Shown piece by piece: positions 55,916-64,000 of a stretch of DNA of 64,000 bases. The notes below the pieces were generated by a model. It had not been told where the DNA came from and ran no database searches. It was given only the letters and a program-made list of their open reading frames with translations. The position numbers and the translations under genes were made by a program. Source of the DNA: Erythrobacter sp. HKB08 (GTDB lineage Bacteria > Pseudomonadota > Alphaproteobacteria > Sphingomonadales > Sphingomonadaceae); NCBI RefSeq assembly GCF_004114695.1, contig NZ_CP035310.1:1905501-1969500 (forward strand), in the 5' to 3' direction. The first letter of the stretch is position 1, and each line of letters opens with the position of its first letter.

Positions 55916-57340
55916 ATGGCAAGCGATAGTGGCGCGGTTGGTTCGAAAGTTGTCACGCGCTTCGCTCCTTCGCCGACCGGCTACCTGCATCTCGGGGGCG
56001 CTCGTACCGCCCTGTTCAACTGGCTTTTTGCCCGGCACCACGGCGGCAAGGCGCTGCTCCGCATCGAAGATACCGACCGCAAGCGCTCGACCCAGGATGC
56101 AATCGACAAGATTCTCGAAGGACTCGACTGGCTGGGCCTCGAATATGACGAGGCGCCCGTGTTCCAGTCGCAGCGCGCAGATCGCCACCGCGAAGTCGCG
56201 CTGAAGCTGTTAGAAGCCGGTCACGCCTACAAGTGTTTCGCCACGCCTGAAGAGCTCGAAGCAATGCGCGCCGAGCAGCGCGCCAACAAGCAGCCGCAGC
56301 GCTACGACGGCCGCTGGCGCGATCGCGACGCTTCGGAAGCTCCCGAAGGCGCGCCCTATGTCGTGCGCCTGAAAACGCCGACCGAGGGCGACACCGTCAT
56401 CGAGGATGCCGTGCAGGGCAAGGTGCGCGTGGCCAATGTCGAGATCGACGACTATGTCCTGCTTCGCGCTGACGGCACGCCGACCTACATGCTCGCGGTG
56501 GTGGTCGATGACCACGACATGGGCTGCACCCACATCATCCGCGGCGACGACCATCTGAACAATGCTTTCCGCCAGTTGCCGATCATCAAGGCGATGGACG
56601 AGATCGAGGGTGGCTGGCCGATGCCGGTCTACGCCCATGTCCCGCTGATCCACGGTGCCGATGGCGCGAAACTTTCCAAGCGCCACGGCGCGGTCGGCGT
56701 AGAAGCCTATCGCGATGAGCTCGGCGTGCTTCCGGAAGCGCTCTTCAACTACCTCTTGCGCCTTGGCTGGGGCCACGGGGACAAGGAAGAGTTCACCAAG
56801 CAGGAAGCGATCGAGCTGTTCGAACTCGACGGAGTCGGCAAAAGCGCCGCTCGCTTCGACCTGAAAAAGCTCCTCAACCTCAACGGCCACCACATTCGCG
56901 AAGCCGATGATGCCCGCCTGGCGAAGCTGGTCGCGCAAGAGCTCGGCCCGAATGCCGACGAAGCGATCCTGACCGAGGCCATGCCGGTCCTGAAAGTTCG
57001 TGCGAAAGACATCCACGAACTTGCTGAATGTGCAGCCTTTTTGTTCAAGAAGCGCCCGCTCGAAATGACCGAGAAGGCAGCCGGCCTGCTCGATGACGAC
57101 GGTCGCCAGCGCTTGAAGGCGATCCACGGGCGCCTCTCGGCGGAAAATGACTGGACAATAGAGGCACTCGAAGCCACTACGAAGTCGCTCGCCGAAGAGC
57201 TCGAACTGGGCCTCGGCAAACTGGCGCAGCCCATGCGAGCGGCGCTGACGGGGACCACCACGTCCCCGGGAATTTTCGACGTACTGGTCCTGCTCGGACG
57301 AGAGGAAGCCCTCGCGCGGATCGAAGCGCAGGCTGCCTGA
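55916..57340 (+). CDS. gltX: Glutamyl-tRNA synthetase
   Basis: 474 residues, class I. The HIGH-like motif is [12 protein letters not shown] and the KMSKS equivalent is AKLSKRHG; the tRNA-binding C-terminal cage follows. Charges tRNA-Glu. ATG 55916 is chosen over the TTG at 55895. Followed by gltA after 33 bases. Confidence 0.97.
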   Translation: MASDSGAVGSKVVTRFAPSPTGYLHLGGARTALFNWLFARHHGGKALLRIEDTDRKRSTQDAIDKILEGLDWLGLEYDEAPVFQSQRADRHREVALKLLEAGHAYKCFATPEELEAMRAEQRANKQPQRYDGRWRDRDASEAPEGAPYVVRLKTPTEGDTVIEDAVQGKVRVANVEIDDYVLLRADGTPTYMLAVVVDDHDMGCTHIIRGDDHLNNAFRQLPIIKAMDEIEGGWPMPVYAHVPLIHGADGAKLSKRHGAVGVEAYRDELGVLPEALFNYLLRLGWGHGDKEEFTKQEAIELFELDGVGKSAARFDLKKLLNLNGHHIREADDARLAKLVAQELGPNADEAILTEAMPVLKVRAKDIHELAECAAFLFKKRPLEMTEKAAGLLDDDGRQRLKAIHGRLSAENDWTIEALEATTKSLAEELELGLGKLAQPMRAALTGTTTSPGIFDVLVLLGREEALARIEAQAA

Positions 57341-57373
57341 GCAGGCAAGAAAGACAAACGCAGGAGACTGACA

Positions 57374-58660
57374 TTGGCTGACAAGCAGGCGAAACTCGAA
57401 ATCGGCGGCCAGAATTACGAATTCCCGGTGCTGGAAGGCAGCTGCGGCCCCGACGTCGTCGACATCCGCAAGCTCTACGGCCAGACCGGTCACTTCACCT
57501 TCGATCCCGGCTACAAGTCGACCGCGAGCTGCGAGAGCGCCCTCACCTATATCGACGGTGACGAAGGCGTCCTGCTGCACCGCGGCTATCCGATCGGCCA
57601 GCTGGCCGAGGATTCCTCCTTCATGGAAGTCAGCTACCTGCTGCTGAACGGCGAACTGCCGAACCGTGAAGAGCTCGACGACTTCACCTACACGATCACG
57701 CGGCACACCATGCTGCACGACCAGCTTCGCCAGTTCTACCAGGGTTTCCGCCGCGACGCGCACCCGATGGCGATCATGTGCGGCGTCGTCGGCGCGCTGT
57801 CGGCCTTCTACCACGACAGCACCGACATTTCGGACCCCGAGCATCGCAAGATCTCGAGCCACCGCCTGATCGCGAAGATGCCGACCATCGCCGCGATGGC
57901 GTACAAGTATTCCATCGGCCAGCCCTTCATGCAGCCGAAGAACGAGCTGTCCTACACCGGCAACTTCCTGCGCATGACCTTCGGCGTTCCGGCCGAGGAA
58001 TATGAGATCCACCCCGCCGTCGAGCGTGCGATGGACCGCATCTTCATCCTCCACGCCGACCACGAACAGAACGCTTCGACCTCGACCGTGCGTCTTGCCG
58101 GTTCGTCGGGCGCGAACCCGTTCGCCTGCATCGCGGCCGGCATCGCCTGCCTCTGGGGCCCGGCGCATGGCGGCGCGAACGAAGCAGCGCTCAACATGCT
58201 TCATGAGATCGGTACGCCGGACAAGATCCCGCACTACATCGAGCGTGCGAAGGACAAGAACGACCCGTTCCGCCTGATGGGCTTCGGTCACCGCGTCTAC
58301 AAGAACTACGACCCGCGTGCGACGGTCATGCAGAAGACCGTGCGCGAGGTGTTCGAGGCGCTGAACGTCAAGGACCCGGTGTTCGAAACCGCCCTGCAGC
58401 TCGAAGAAATCGCTCTCAACGACGATTACTTCAAGGAAAAGAAGCTTTTCCCGAACGTCGACTTCTACTCGGGCATCATCCTTTCGGCGATCGGTTTCCC
58501 GACGACCATGTTCACCGCGCTCTTCGCCCTCGCCCGTACCGTGGGCTGGGTTGCGCAGTGGAACGAGATGATTTCCGATCCCGGCCAGGTCATCGGTCGT
58601 CCGCGCCAGCTTTACACCGGCCCGACGCAGCGCGACTACGTCCCGGTCGACAAGCGCTGA
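57374..58660 (+). CDS. gltA: Citrate synthase
   Basis: 428 residues, hexameric type. Catalytic His in the [10 protein letters not shown] segment and in [15 protein letters not shown]-site and N-terminal domain [17 protein letters not shown] complete the fold. First step of the TCA cycle. Starts with TTG preceded by CAGGAGACTGACA, a good ribosome-binding site at 8 bases. gltX-gltA pairing is common in sphingomonads. Confidence 0.97.
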   Translation: MADKQAKLEIGGQNYEFPVLEGSCGPDVVDIRKLYGQTGHFTFDPGYKSTASCESALTYIDGDEGVLLHRGYPIGQLAEDSSFMEVSYLLLNGELPNREELDDFTYTITRHTMLHDQLRQFYQGFRRDAHPMAIMCGVVGALSAFYHDSTDISDPEHRKISSHRLIAKMPTIAAMAYKYSIGQPFMQPKNELSYTGNFLRMTFGVPAEEYEIHPAVERAMDRIFILHADHEQNASTSTVRLAGSSGANPFACIAAGIACLWGPAHGGANEAALNMLHEIGTPDKIPHYIERAKDKNDPFRLMGFGHRVYKNYDPRATVMQKTVREVFEALNVKDPVFETALQLEEIALNDDYFKEKKLFPNVDFYSGIILSAIGFPTTMFTALFALARTVGWVAQWNEMISDPGQVIGRPRQLYTGPTQRDYVPVDKR

Positions 58661-58676
58661 GCAGCGCCGGGGCGGC

Positions 58677-60038
58677 TCAGTCCGCTATCGGCAGATCGAG
58701 TATGAAGCGCGCCCCTTCACCGGGCGCGCTTTTTACTGTCAGCTCTCCGCCCATCGCGCGTGCGATGCGGCGCGAAATATAGAGGCCGAGGCCCGAGCCC
58801 CCGTCTCCCTTGCGGCCCAGGCGTTCGAACTTCTCGAAGACGCGCGCCTGTTCTTCCTCGTCGAGCCCCGGCCCCTCGTCGGCAACGATGATGCGCGAGC
58901 GGCTCTTGAGCCGCTTGGTCGAAACAGTGACCGTCGTGCCCTCCGCCGAGTAGCGGATCGCGTTTCCGAGAAGGTTAAGGAGGATCTGAAGCACGCGGCG
59001 GAATTCCGCGGTCGCCGGGACAGGCTCCTCGGCAGGTGCCGCAATCGCGATGCCGTTTTCCTTTGCGCGGACCGACAGGATGCCGATTGCACGCCGGGCA
59101 ACGTCGCCGAGTTCGACGATGTCCGGAGCGGTCGAGAAGTCGTCTGCCTCTATTACCTCCAGGTCGGCGAGGTCGTCCAGCAGCGAAAGCAGGTGCTGCC
59201 CGGCTGTCGCGATGTCCGCTGCATAAGCGCTGTAGTCGTCGGCGATCGGCCCGGCCATCTTGGTCCGGATCGTCTCGGCGTTGGCAATGATCCGGGCAAT
59301 GGGCTTGCGCAGCACCGGCGCAAGGTCCCGGCCGATCGAGCGCGAAACACCGCCAGCAGCATCGCTCGACGAAACCCGCTCGGGTGCGAGGATGCGGTCG
59401 GGGACGAGATAGAGTTCGAAGCCTTGCTGCGCGGAGCCGACAGGGTGCAGGTGCACCGCCCATTCGCGCTCCGATCCCTCGATCGTGCAGCTGGTTCCGT
59501 CGAGCAGTCGCCAATGCATCGGCTGCTTGAGCGCGAGGCCGGAAAGCGAAACGAAATCGGTCCAGGGCCGTCCGGCACCCGCCCGCATGGCCTGGACTGC
59601 TTCGGCGAGGTCGTTGGCCTCGCTTTCGACCACGAGCAGCCGCTGCTCGGCATCGAGACGGGCGTAGAGCTCGGCAACGCTGCGATCGACATCGAGCCGC
59701 CGTTGTTCCTCTGCCTCGCCTTCGGGTTCGACGAAGGGTTCGGCCTTCCAGTCGGTTATCCCAAGCAGGCAGCCGCTTCCTGATTTGCTGTCGGGCACGA
59801 TTTCCGCCTTGGCCGTGATCGTCTCATCGCCGTCGAATGCCGAGAAGGCACGCGAAACCGTCACCCCCTTGTCGATGCACTGCAGAACCGCTTCGCGCAG
59901 TTCCGGGATCGCAAGCGGCCCTGGCAATTCACCGCCGCACCGCAGCTGCAGCGTGGCGAGCGGGTCCTGCGCTTCGAGCAGGACCGCTTCGCCATCGACG
60001 CGCGCACGGGCGAGAAACTGGCCGGATAGCTTGGCCAT
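58677..60038 (-). CDS. Histidine-kinase-like protein lacking the phospho-acceptor histidine
   Basis: 453 residues. An N-terminal sensor-like region (no membrane helix) leads to a HisKA-like helix IGRDLAPVLRKPIARIIANA. Aligned with the usual SHELRTPL box, the His is Pro241 (codon CCG, 59318-59316). The HATPase domain is well kept: LLNLLGNAIRYS, DEGPGLD and GGSGLGLYISRR. It may bind ATP but cannot autophosphorylate at the normal site. Two bases after the next upstream gene (60041). It is the last gene of a four-gene minus-strand set. Compare Caulobacter DivL, which has Tyr at that site. Confidence 0.88.
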   Translation of the reverse strand: MAKLSGQFLARARVDGEAVLLEAQDPLATLQLRCGGELPGPLAIPELREAVLQCIDKGVTVSRAFSAFDGDETITAKAEIVPDSKSGSGCLLGITDWKAEPFVEPEGEAEEQRRLDVDRSVAELYARLDAEQRLLVVESEANDLAEAVQAMRAGAGRPWTDFVSLSGLALKQPMHWRLLDGTSCTIEGSEREWAVHLHPVGSAQQGFELYLVPDRILAPERVSSSDAAGGVSRSIGRDLAPVLRKPIARIIANAETIRTKMAGPIADDYSAYAADIATAGQHLLSLLDDLADLEVIEADDFSTAPDIVELGDVARRAIGILSVRAKENGIAIAAPAEEPVPATAEFRRVLQILLNLLGNAIRYSAEGTTVTVSTKRLKSRSRIIVADEGPGLDEEEQARVFEKFERLGRKGDGGSGLGLYISRRIARAMGGELTVKSAPGEGARFILDLPIAD

Positions 60039-60040
60039 TG

Positions 60041-60988
60041 TTACGCCGCTCCCACGTTGCCGGAAGCGGAAAGGAGCTGGCCGGCCCGGTCAGAGCGCAA
60101 CGCATCGAACCCTTCCGGCAATGTCGTCTCCGGGTGAAGATGGAGGAACACCTCCTCGATCTGTGCAGTCGAGAGACCGGCAGCGCGCAGGGAAAGGGCC
60201 AGTCGGCCCATCTGCTGCTCGCTCGTCGCCAGCATGGCGACCTGGCGCGACTGCCCGGTCGCAGCAGCAAGTGCCGTGGCAAATAGAGAAATGCCCGCCG
60301 AACCGATGCTCAGGGCCTTCGAGCGGTCCTTGCCAAGCAGTTCGATCAGCCGGGAAAGCAGGCCGATACGCGCAGTCGCTTCGTTGAAATTGCTGCGCAG
60401 CTTCATCTCGGCCTTGACCGCATGATCGGCCTCTTCGGCACCGACGAACTCGCGCCAGACCTTGATGGCCGCGTCGAAAACCGGCCCGGGCAGCTCTTCC
60501 AGCGGCAGTTCCATGCGTTGCTGCTGCTGCATGAAGCGTGCTTGCCCGGCGAGAGCGGCCATGGCGAGCTGCGCGGTCTTCTCCTCCTTCGAGGCAATGA
60601 GCGACTGGAGAAGCGAAGGAAGAACGGGATCGACGGAATTGCGCTGCTGCAGCCGCTTCGCCGTCTGGCATTCGATGATCTGGGCATGACAGTGGAGCAG
60701 GAAGGCAGGCTCTGCCAGGAGCGCGGCGGCAAGCCCTTCAGACCCCGCCCGGGCAAAGCCATGCGGATCATCGGCCCCGGCGGCAATCGCCTGTGCTTCC
60801 AGCAGCTTGGTCGCCACGAATGTCGCACAGCCACGCAGCGTTGCTACCACCTGATCGTTGAAGAGCGCATTGGCAGGGGTCGCGACGAGATGGCCGAGAA
60901 TGGGCGCAAGCGAACCGAGCACGGCATCGCCATGCGCGAGCTCGTCACACAGGATCGTTTCGACCGGGCTGGCAGGTTGCGCGCTCAT
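60041..60988 (-). CDS. Uncharacterised helical protein
   Basis: 315 residues, predicted mostly alpha-helical, no signal peptide or membrane helix. Ala- and Leu-rich with repeated ~35-residue helical units, suggesting a HEAT-like scaffold (inference). I do not recognise a family. It is packed two bases from the kinase-like gene and 36 bases after the gene at 61025, so it is probably co-expressed. A CtrA-like half-site lies at its upstream edge. Confidence 0.7.
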   Translation of the reverse strand: MSAQPASPVETILCDELAHGDAVLGSLAPILGHLVATPANALFNDQVVATLRGCATFVATKLLEAQAIAAGADDPHGFARAGSEGLAAALLAEPAFLLHCHAQIIECQTAKRLQQRNSVDPVLPSLLQSLIASKEEKTAQLAMAALAGQARFMQQQQRMELPLEELPGPVFDAAIKVWREFVGAEEADHAVKAEMKLRSNFNEATARIGLLSRLIELLGKDRSKALSIGSAGISLFATALAAATGQSRQVAMLATSEQQMGRLALSLRAAGLSTAQIEEVFLHLHPETTLPEGFDALRSDRAGQLLSASGNVGAA

Positions 60989-61020
60989 TCACTCCTCGTA
61001 CCCACACGTCATAGCGCTGC

Positions 61021-61028
61021 ATGGTTAA
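61021..61028 (-). promoter_or_regulatory. Possible CtrA half-site in the kinase-like gene cluster
   Basis: ATGGTTAA on the plus strand, read TTAACCAT on the minus strand, 33 bases before the ATG at 60988. It overlaps the stop codon of the upstream gene. It could give an internal promoter. Confidence 0.35.
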
Positions 61029-62215
61029 GCGCGCGTTAGCTTCGAACGATAGGAAAGAAATAGTCCGACGAGCAGGAAGAGCGCCCCAAGCGCCTGAACA
61101 ATCGGGAGATATGCCGTGGTTGCAAGTGCGGCGAGCATGATTGCGGATACTACCCCGCGATCGCCGAGCACGGGCACAGGCTGGCGGGTGTTGATTGCAT
61201 CAGACAGGTTCAGCCCGAGCACGAGGACGATGGCCGCGAAAACCAGTTCGCGCTCCAGCCCGATCGCACCCGCTGCGACAACGCATCCCGCGAGCGAGAA
61301 ATCCGCAAGAATGCGCCGCACGCCCTTGAAAACAAACGATGCTCTCGTTTCCCCGCCCGACGCCGTCGCACGGTCGAGCAGGTCCGAACCGGCGACGATA
61401 ACAAGCCCGACGATGAGGAGCGCAAAGCCGGCCCAGGCATAGCTCGTTGCCGCAACGAAGGGCGCACCGAACAAAGCCAGCAGGCCGACGATGGTCGCTC
61501 CGCCCACGACGGTCCGCGATGCACCGCGACGCGCAAATTCGAGGCCGATCCTTTCACCGACGGCTTTTACCGGCCACAGCCAATGCCGTGGGGAAAGCAG
61601 CGAATTCAGCCGAGCTTGTCGGATTTCAGCAGCTTCCGCGGAGGTCCTGACGAGTTTCCAGTTGCCGGAAACCAGCTCGTCCTCCGACAGGCGGAGCGAT
61701 TTGACATCGGCCTGAAGCGCTATCCGCAACAGCGCCGAGAGAATGTCGATATCGTCGGGAAGGTCCTGCAATCGCTCGAAAACCGTGCCCCGCACAGCGA
61801 GAGCGCCGCCCCACGCGCGTGTCAGGTCGATCCGCTCGAAACCGCGCTGGATCGCAGGCTCGGCGTCGAAACCGGCGACGAACTGTCCCTTGGCAAGAGC
61901 ACTGGCGAGAAGCTCTGTGTCCGGCATCAGCCCCTCTGCAAGCACGACAACCCGGTCATCTGCTCGCACCAGGCGGGAAAGGTCGTTGGCCGAACGAGCC
62001 GTCTGGAAGGTCACACCGGCCTTCTCCGCGATGTGCTGCGCCTCAAGCAGAGCACCGCGCGGCATGTCGGCGAGGCAAATGATCCGTTCGCATCCGATCT
62101 CAACCGCTTGGCGCACCTGGTGCGCAACAAGGCTGTCCGCCCCGATACGCATATCGGCGATGAATTCGGATGGCTCACCCGTGGTGGCTCGTGCGGAAAG
62201 AAGGGCTGTCAGCAT
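61025..62215 (-). CDS. Membrane protein with nucleotidyltransferase-like N-terminal domain
   Basis: 396 residues. The first ~190 resemble an NTP-transferase fold: LLSARATTGEPSEFIADM, SLVAHQVRQAVEIGCERIICLAD, VRADDRVVVLAEGLMPD. The classical GGxGTR nucleotide loop is absent, so activity is doubtful. Residues ~225-390 contain four or five transmembrane helices. A CDP-alcohol phosphatidyltransferase motif is not found. The architecture recalls IPCT/DIPP-synthase type fusions but without their key residues. Second gene of the minus-strand cluster. Confidence 0.6.
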   Translation of the reverse strand: MLTALLSARATTGEPSEFIADMRIGADSLVAHQVRQAVEIGCERIICLADMPRGALLEAQHIAEKAGVTFQTARSANDLSRLVRADDRVVVLAEGLMPDTELLASALAKGQFVAGFDAEPAIQRGFERIDLTRAWGGALAVRGTVFERLQDLPDDIDILSALLRIALQADVKSLRLSEDELVSGNWKLVRTSAEAAEIRQARLNSLLSPRHWLWPVKAVGERIGLEFARRGASRTVVGGATIVGLLALFGAPFVAATSYAWAGFALLIVGLVIVAGSDLLDRATASGGETRASFVFKGVRRILADFSLAGCVVAAGAIGLERELVFAAIVLVLGLNLSDAINTRQPVPVLGDRGVVSAIMLAALATTAYLPIVQALGALFLLVGLFLSYRSKLTRA

Positions 62216-62283
62216 CGGCAGGCTAGTAACATTCGCGCGCAGTTATGCGCAGCGTGCCAGCCTTGCCAAGAAGAACCGTGCGG

Positions 62284-62592
62284 CTAGCCCGATTCCTCAA
62301 CAAATTCGCGGTGAAACGTTTCGATCTTGCGGATGACCGTCGGCTCGCCGGGCGCAGAGGTCAGTGCCTCTTCGGCCAGTTCGATCAACCCGTCGGCGTT
62401 GAAACCGGCCGCTACCCCCTTGAGGCGCTGGGCGGCCATTTCCCAGTTCGCATCACAGCGCGAACGGCGCAGCAAGTCGAGCTGGCGCTCGACGCTTTCG
62501 GCGAAGACATCGCGGAGCTCGCGCATCAGCGCGGGATCATCGCCCGCCGCCGCCGCAAATGTTGAGTCCAGATTGCCACACTCGAATGCCAT
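62284..62592 (-). CDS. Hpt-like protein with Gln in place of the phospho-accepting His
   Basis: 102 residues, four-helix Hpt-like layout. The signature segment reads WEMAAQRLKGVAAGFNADGL; the Hpt consensus has AH-x-LKG, so the His is Gln55 (codon CAG, 62430-62428). LKG and the following helices remain. It could bind a receiver or kinase domain but not carry phosphate at the normal site. First gene of the cluster, 68 bases before the next gene. Divergent from the coiled-coil gene. Confidence 0.8.
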   Translation of the reverse strand: MAFECGNLDSTFAAAAGDDPALMRELRDVFAESVERQLDLLRRSRCDANWEMAAQRLKGVAAGFNADGLIELAEEALTSAPGEPTVIRKIETFHREFVEESG

Positions 62593-62614
62593 TCGTCGCG
62601 CAATAAGCCCGTTT

Positions 62615-62634
62615 GGTTAAGGCAGGGTTTAACC
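62615..62634. promoter_or_regulatory. Inverted GGTTAA/TTAACC repeat in a divergent promoter region
   Basis: GGTTAA (62615-62620), 8 bases, TTAACC (62629-62634) form perfect inverted arms between the divergent Hpt-like gene (ATG 62592) and the coiled-coil gene (ATG 62662). Each arm is a CtrA-like half-site, but the TTAA-to-TTAA spacing is 8, not the canonical 7. Confidence 0.4.
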
Positions 62635-62661
62635 CGTTCCAAAGTGTGATATTCTGTTGAA

Positions 62662-64000
62662 ATGACCGGGGGATCGAACATCAGGGCCATTGGGCCGGAC
62701 GCACCTGCCGAAGCCGAAGTTTCGGAAGGGCCGATCGAGGAAACCACGCTCGAAACGAGCGAAGAGGACATTTACGAGGAATGGGAGGAGGAAGTTTATT
62801 CCGGTCCTTCCAAACTTCGATTTGTCGCCCCGACCCTCGCGGTATTGCTCGCTGCGGGCTGGACCGGCTTCTTCGGTTGGGCTTACCGCACCGAAATCAT
62901 GTCCCAGCCCGATCCTCAAGGATGGGTGAGCCTGATCGCTGCGTGGTCGATGCCGGTAGCGCTGATCGTCGGCCTATGGCTGCTGGCAATGCGTAACAGC
63001 CGCCGCGAAGCCATCCGCTTCGGCGAAGTGGCAGCCACCCTTTCCGACAAGTCCGCCGAGCTCGAACAGCGCCTGTCGGTCGTGAACCGCGAGTTGAGCC
63101 TGGCGCGCGAATTCCTGGCTGCGCAATCGCGCGAGCTTGAATCGCTCGGCCGTGTCGCAAGCGAGCGCCTCTCCGAAAATGCAGATCGCCTCCAGGCACT
63201 GGTCGTCCAGAACGGCGAGCAGGTCGACGCCATCGCCAATGTCAGCACCACCGCGCTCGACAATATGAACCGCCTGCGGGACGACCTGCCGGTCATCGCC
63301 AACAGTGCCCGCGACGTATCCAACCAGATCGGCTCGGCGGGACGCACCGCACATGGCCAGATTGCCGAGCTGGTGTCCGGCTTCGAGCGGTTGAACGAAT
63401 TCGGCAAGGCGAGCGAGCAGCAGGTCGAGACCATTCGCGCACGTATCGAGGCTGCTCTCGGAACATTCGAGACGCAGACGGCCGAGATGGAAGAACTGGC
63501 CGAAGCGCGCTTCGGTGCGCTGCGCGAACAGAGCGAGCAATTCCGCACCGAACTCGATGGGCGCGAGGTCGAGGCGCTGGCGGCAATGCGTCGCCGTGCC
63601 GACGCGCTGGCAGAGGAATTCGCCAAGACCCGCTCCGCCCTCGAGGACGAGGAGGAAGAAGCGCTGCGCTCGCTGCGTGCCCGCCTCATGGCAATGCGCG
63701 AGGAAGCGCAGACCGTCAGTTCCTCGGTTTCGGGTGCAGAGGAAACCGCGCTTGCCGCATGGAAGGGCCGCGTCGAGCAGCTCGACGGGCAGCTTCGCGA
63801 AGCTATCGCGGAAATCCAGCGCATCGACCAGGCTGCGCTCGAATCCGCCAATCGCAAGCTCGATGCGCTTCGCGAGGAAGCCGAGGCGGTCGACGACAAC
63901 ATCGCCCAGCGCGACCGCAAGCTGCTGGCGACCATCCTGCAGCGCCACCAGCTGATTGCCGACCGCGAAAAGCAGGCGATCGAGCAGATGACCGAGCAGC
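62662..64000 (+). CDS. Two-helix membrane protein with long coiled coil (partial)
   Basis: 446 codons visible; the frame is open to the window edge. The start is acidic (EEDIYEEWEEEVYSGPSK), then two transmembrane helices near residues 54-76 (FVAPTLAVLLAAGWTGFFG) and 91-113. From ~120 on it is a continuous Glu/Ala/Arg-rich coiled coil (for example AELEQRLSVVNRELSLAREF). No enzymatic motif is visible. It may be a scaffold or envelope-organising protein; the C-terminus is needed. It shares a divergent control region with the Hpt-like gene. Confidence 0.85.
   Translation, partial: MTGGSNIRAIGPDAPAEAEVSEGPIEETTLETSEEDIYEEWEEEVYSGPSKLRFVAPTLAVLLAAGWTGFFGWAYRTEIMSQPDPQGWVSLIAAWSMPVALIVGLWLLAMRNSRREAIRFGEVAATLSDKSAELEQRLSVVNRELSLAREFLAAQSRELESLGRVASERLSENADRLQALVVQNGEQVDAIANVSTTALDNMNRLRDDLPVIANSARDVSNQIGSAGRTAHGQIAELVSGFERLNEFGKASEQQVETIRARIEAALGTFETQTAEMEELAEARFGALREQSEQFRTELDGREVEALAAMRRRADALAEEFAKTRSALEDEEEEALRSLRARLMAMREEAQTVSSSVSGAEETALAAWKGRVEQLDGQLREAIAEIQRIDQAALESANRKLDALREEAEAVDDNIAQRDRKLLATILQRHQLIADREKQAIEQMTEQ

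Noticed and set aside
56210-58291. Minus-strand open frame of ~690 codons opposite gltX and gltA
   Set aside because: It crosses two certain genes and their intergenic gap, with no recognisable motif.
62617-62632. Full CtrA site TTAA-N7-TTAA
   Set aside because: The spacing between the two TTAA is 8 bases, so only half-sites or a palindrome can be claimed.
1-64000. Mobile elements, prophage, CRISPR or toxin-antitoxin loci
   Set aside because: I found no transposase, integrase, phage structural gene, repeat array or recognisable toxin pair, and base composition looks even.

Overview
The window is a dense, high-GC bacterial chromosome segment of mostly housekeeping genes. I see no insertion sequence, prophage, integron or CRISPR array. 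Gene order and protein style point to an alphaproteobacterium of the order Sphingomonadales, most likely Erythrobacteraceae (Erythrobacter, Qipengyuania or Altererythrobacter type). The pointers are the dusB-ntrB-ntrC-ntrY-ntrX-hfq-hflX order, a fused ispDF, a pyruvate dehydrogenase E1-beta with its own lipoyl domain, an alphaproteobacterial SOS box (GTTC-N7-GTTC) before lexA, and an Hfq made of two fused Sm domains. The genus is inferred and was not tested.

Layout. 1-8.2 kb (minus): nitrogen two-component operon with hfq and hflX at its end. 8.3-10.5 kb (plus): ispDF, a small exported protein and pncC. 10.4-11.8 kb (minus): lipA and a Coq10/RatA-type gene. 11.9-13.9 kb (plus): a compact cluster of SbtA-type bicarbonate transporter, PII-like protein and beta-carbonic anhydrase. 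13.9-23.1 kb: NYN/LOTUS protein, exported TPR protein, gyrA, a TauD-like dioxygenase, YhhN, trmFO, an EF-hand protein and a squalene-synthase-like protein. 23.3-28.8 kb (plus): six TadE/TadG-type genes in a row. 28.8-33.0 kb (minus): pdhB, pdhA, ftsB and an acyl-CoA dehydrogenase. 33.2-37.1 kb (plus): hppD, a VOC protein, mscS behind a general-stress-type promoter, and an MFS transporter. 37.1-39.5 kb (minus): GNAT, tRNA-Arg(CCT), DUF1178, a nitrilase-family amidase and glutaredoxin. 39.5-40.2 kb: a small heat-shock gene with an RpoH-type promoter and a ROSE-like thermometer. 40.5-43.4 kb (minus): pyrG, secG, tpiA. 43.6-53.7 kb (plus): ppiD-like, trpE, two unrelated genes, trpG-trpD-trpC, moaC, moeA, lexA. 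53.7-58.7 kb: comEC (minus), gltX and gltA (plus).

58.7-62.6 kb (minus) is the most unusual part. Four closely spaced genes encode a histidine-kinase-like protein whose phospho-acceptor His is Pro, an uncharacterised helical protein, a protein with a nucleotidyltransferase-like N-terminus and a membrane C-terminus, and an Hpt-like protein whose His is Gln. Both phosphotransfer histidines of a would-be phosphorelay are therefore absent. Divergent from it, 62.66 kb to the window edge, is a two-helix membrane protein with a long coiled coil that continues beyond the window.

Protein calls rest on reading translations and recalling family motifs; no database search was run. Start codons were moved inward where a ribosome-binding site or the family N-terminus supports it.
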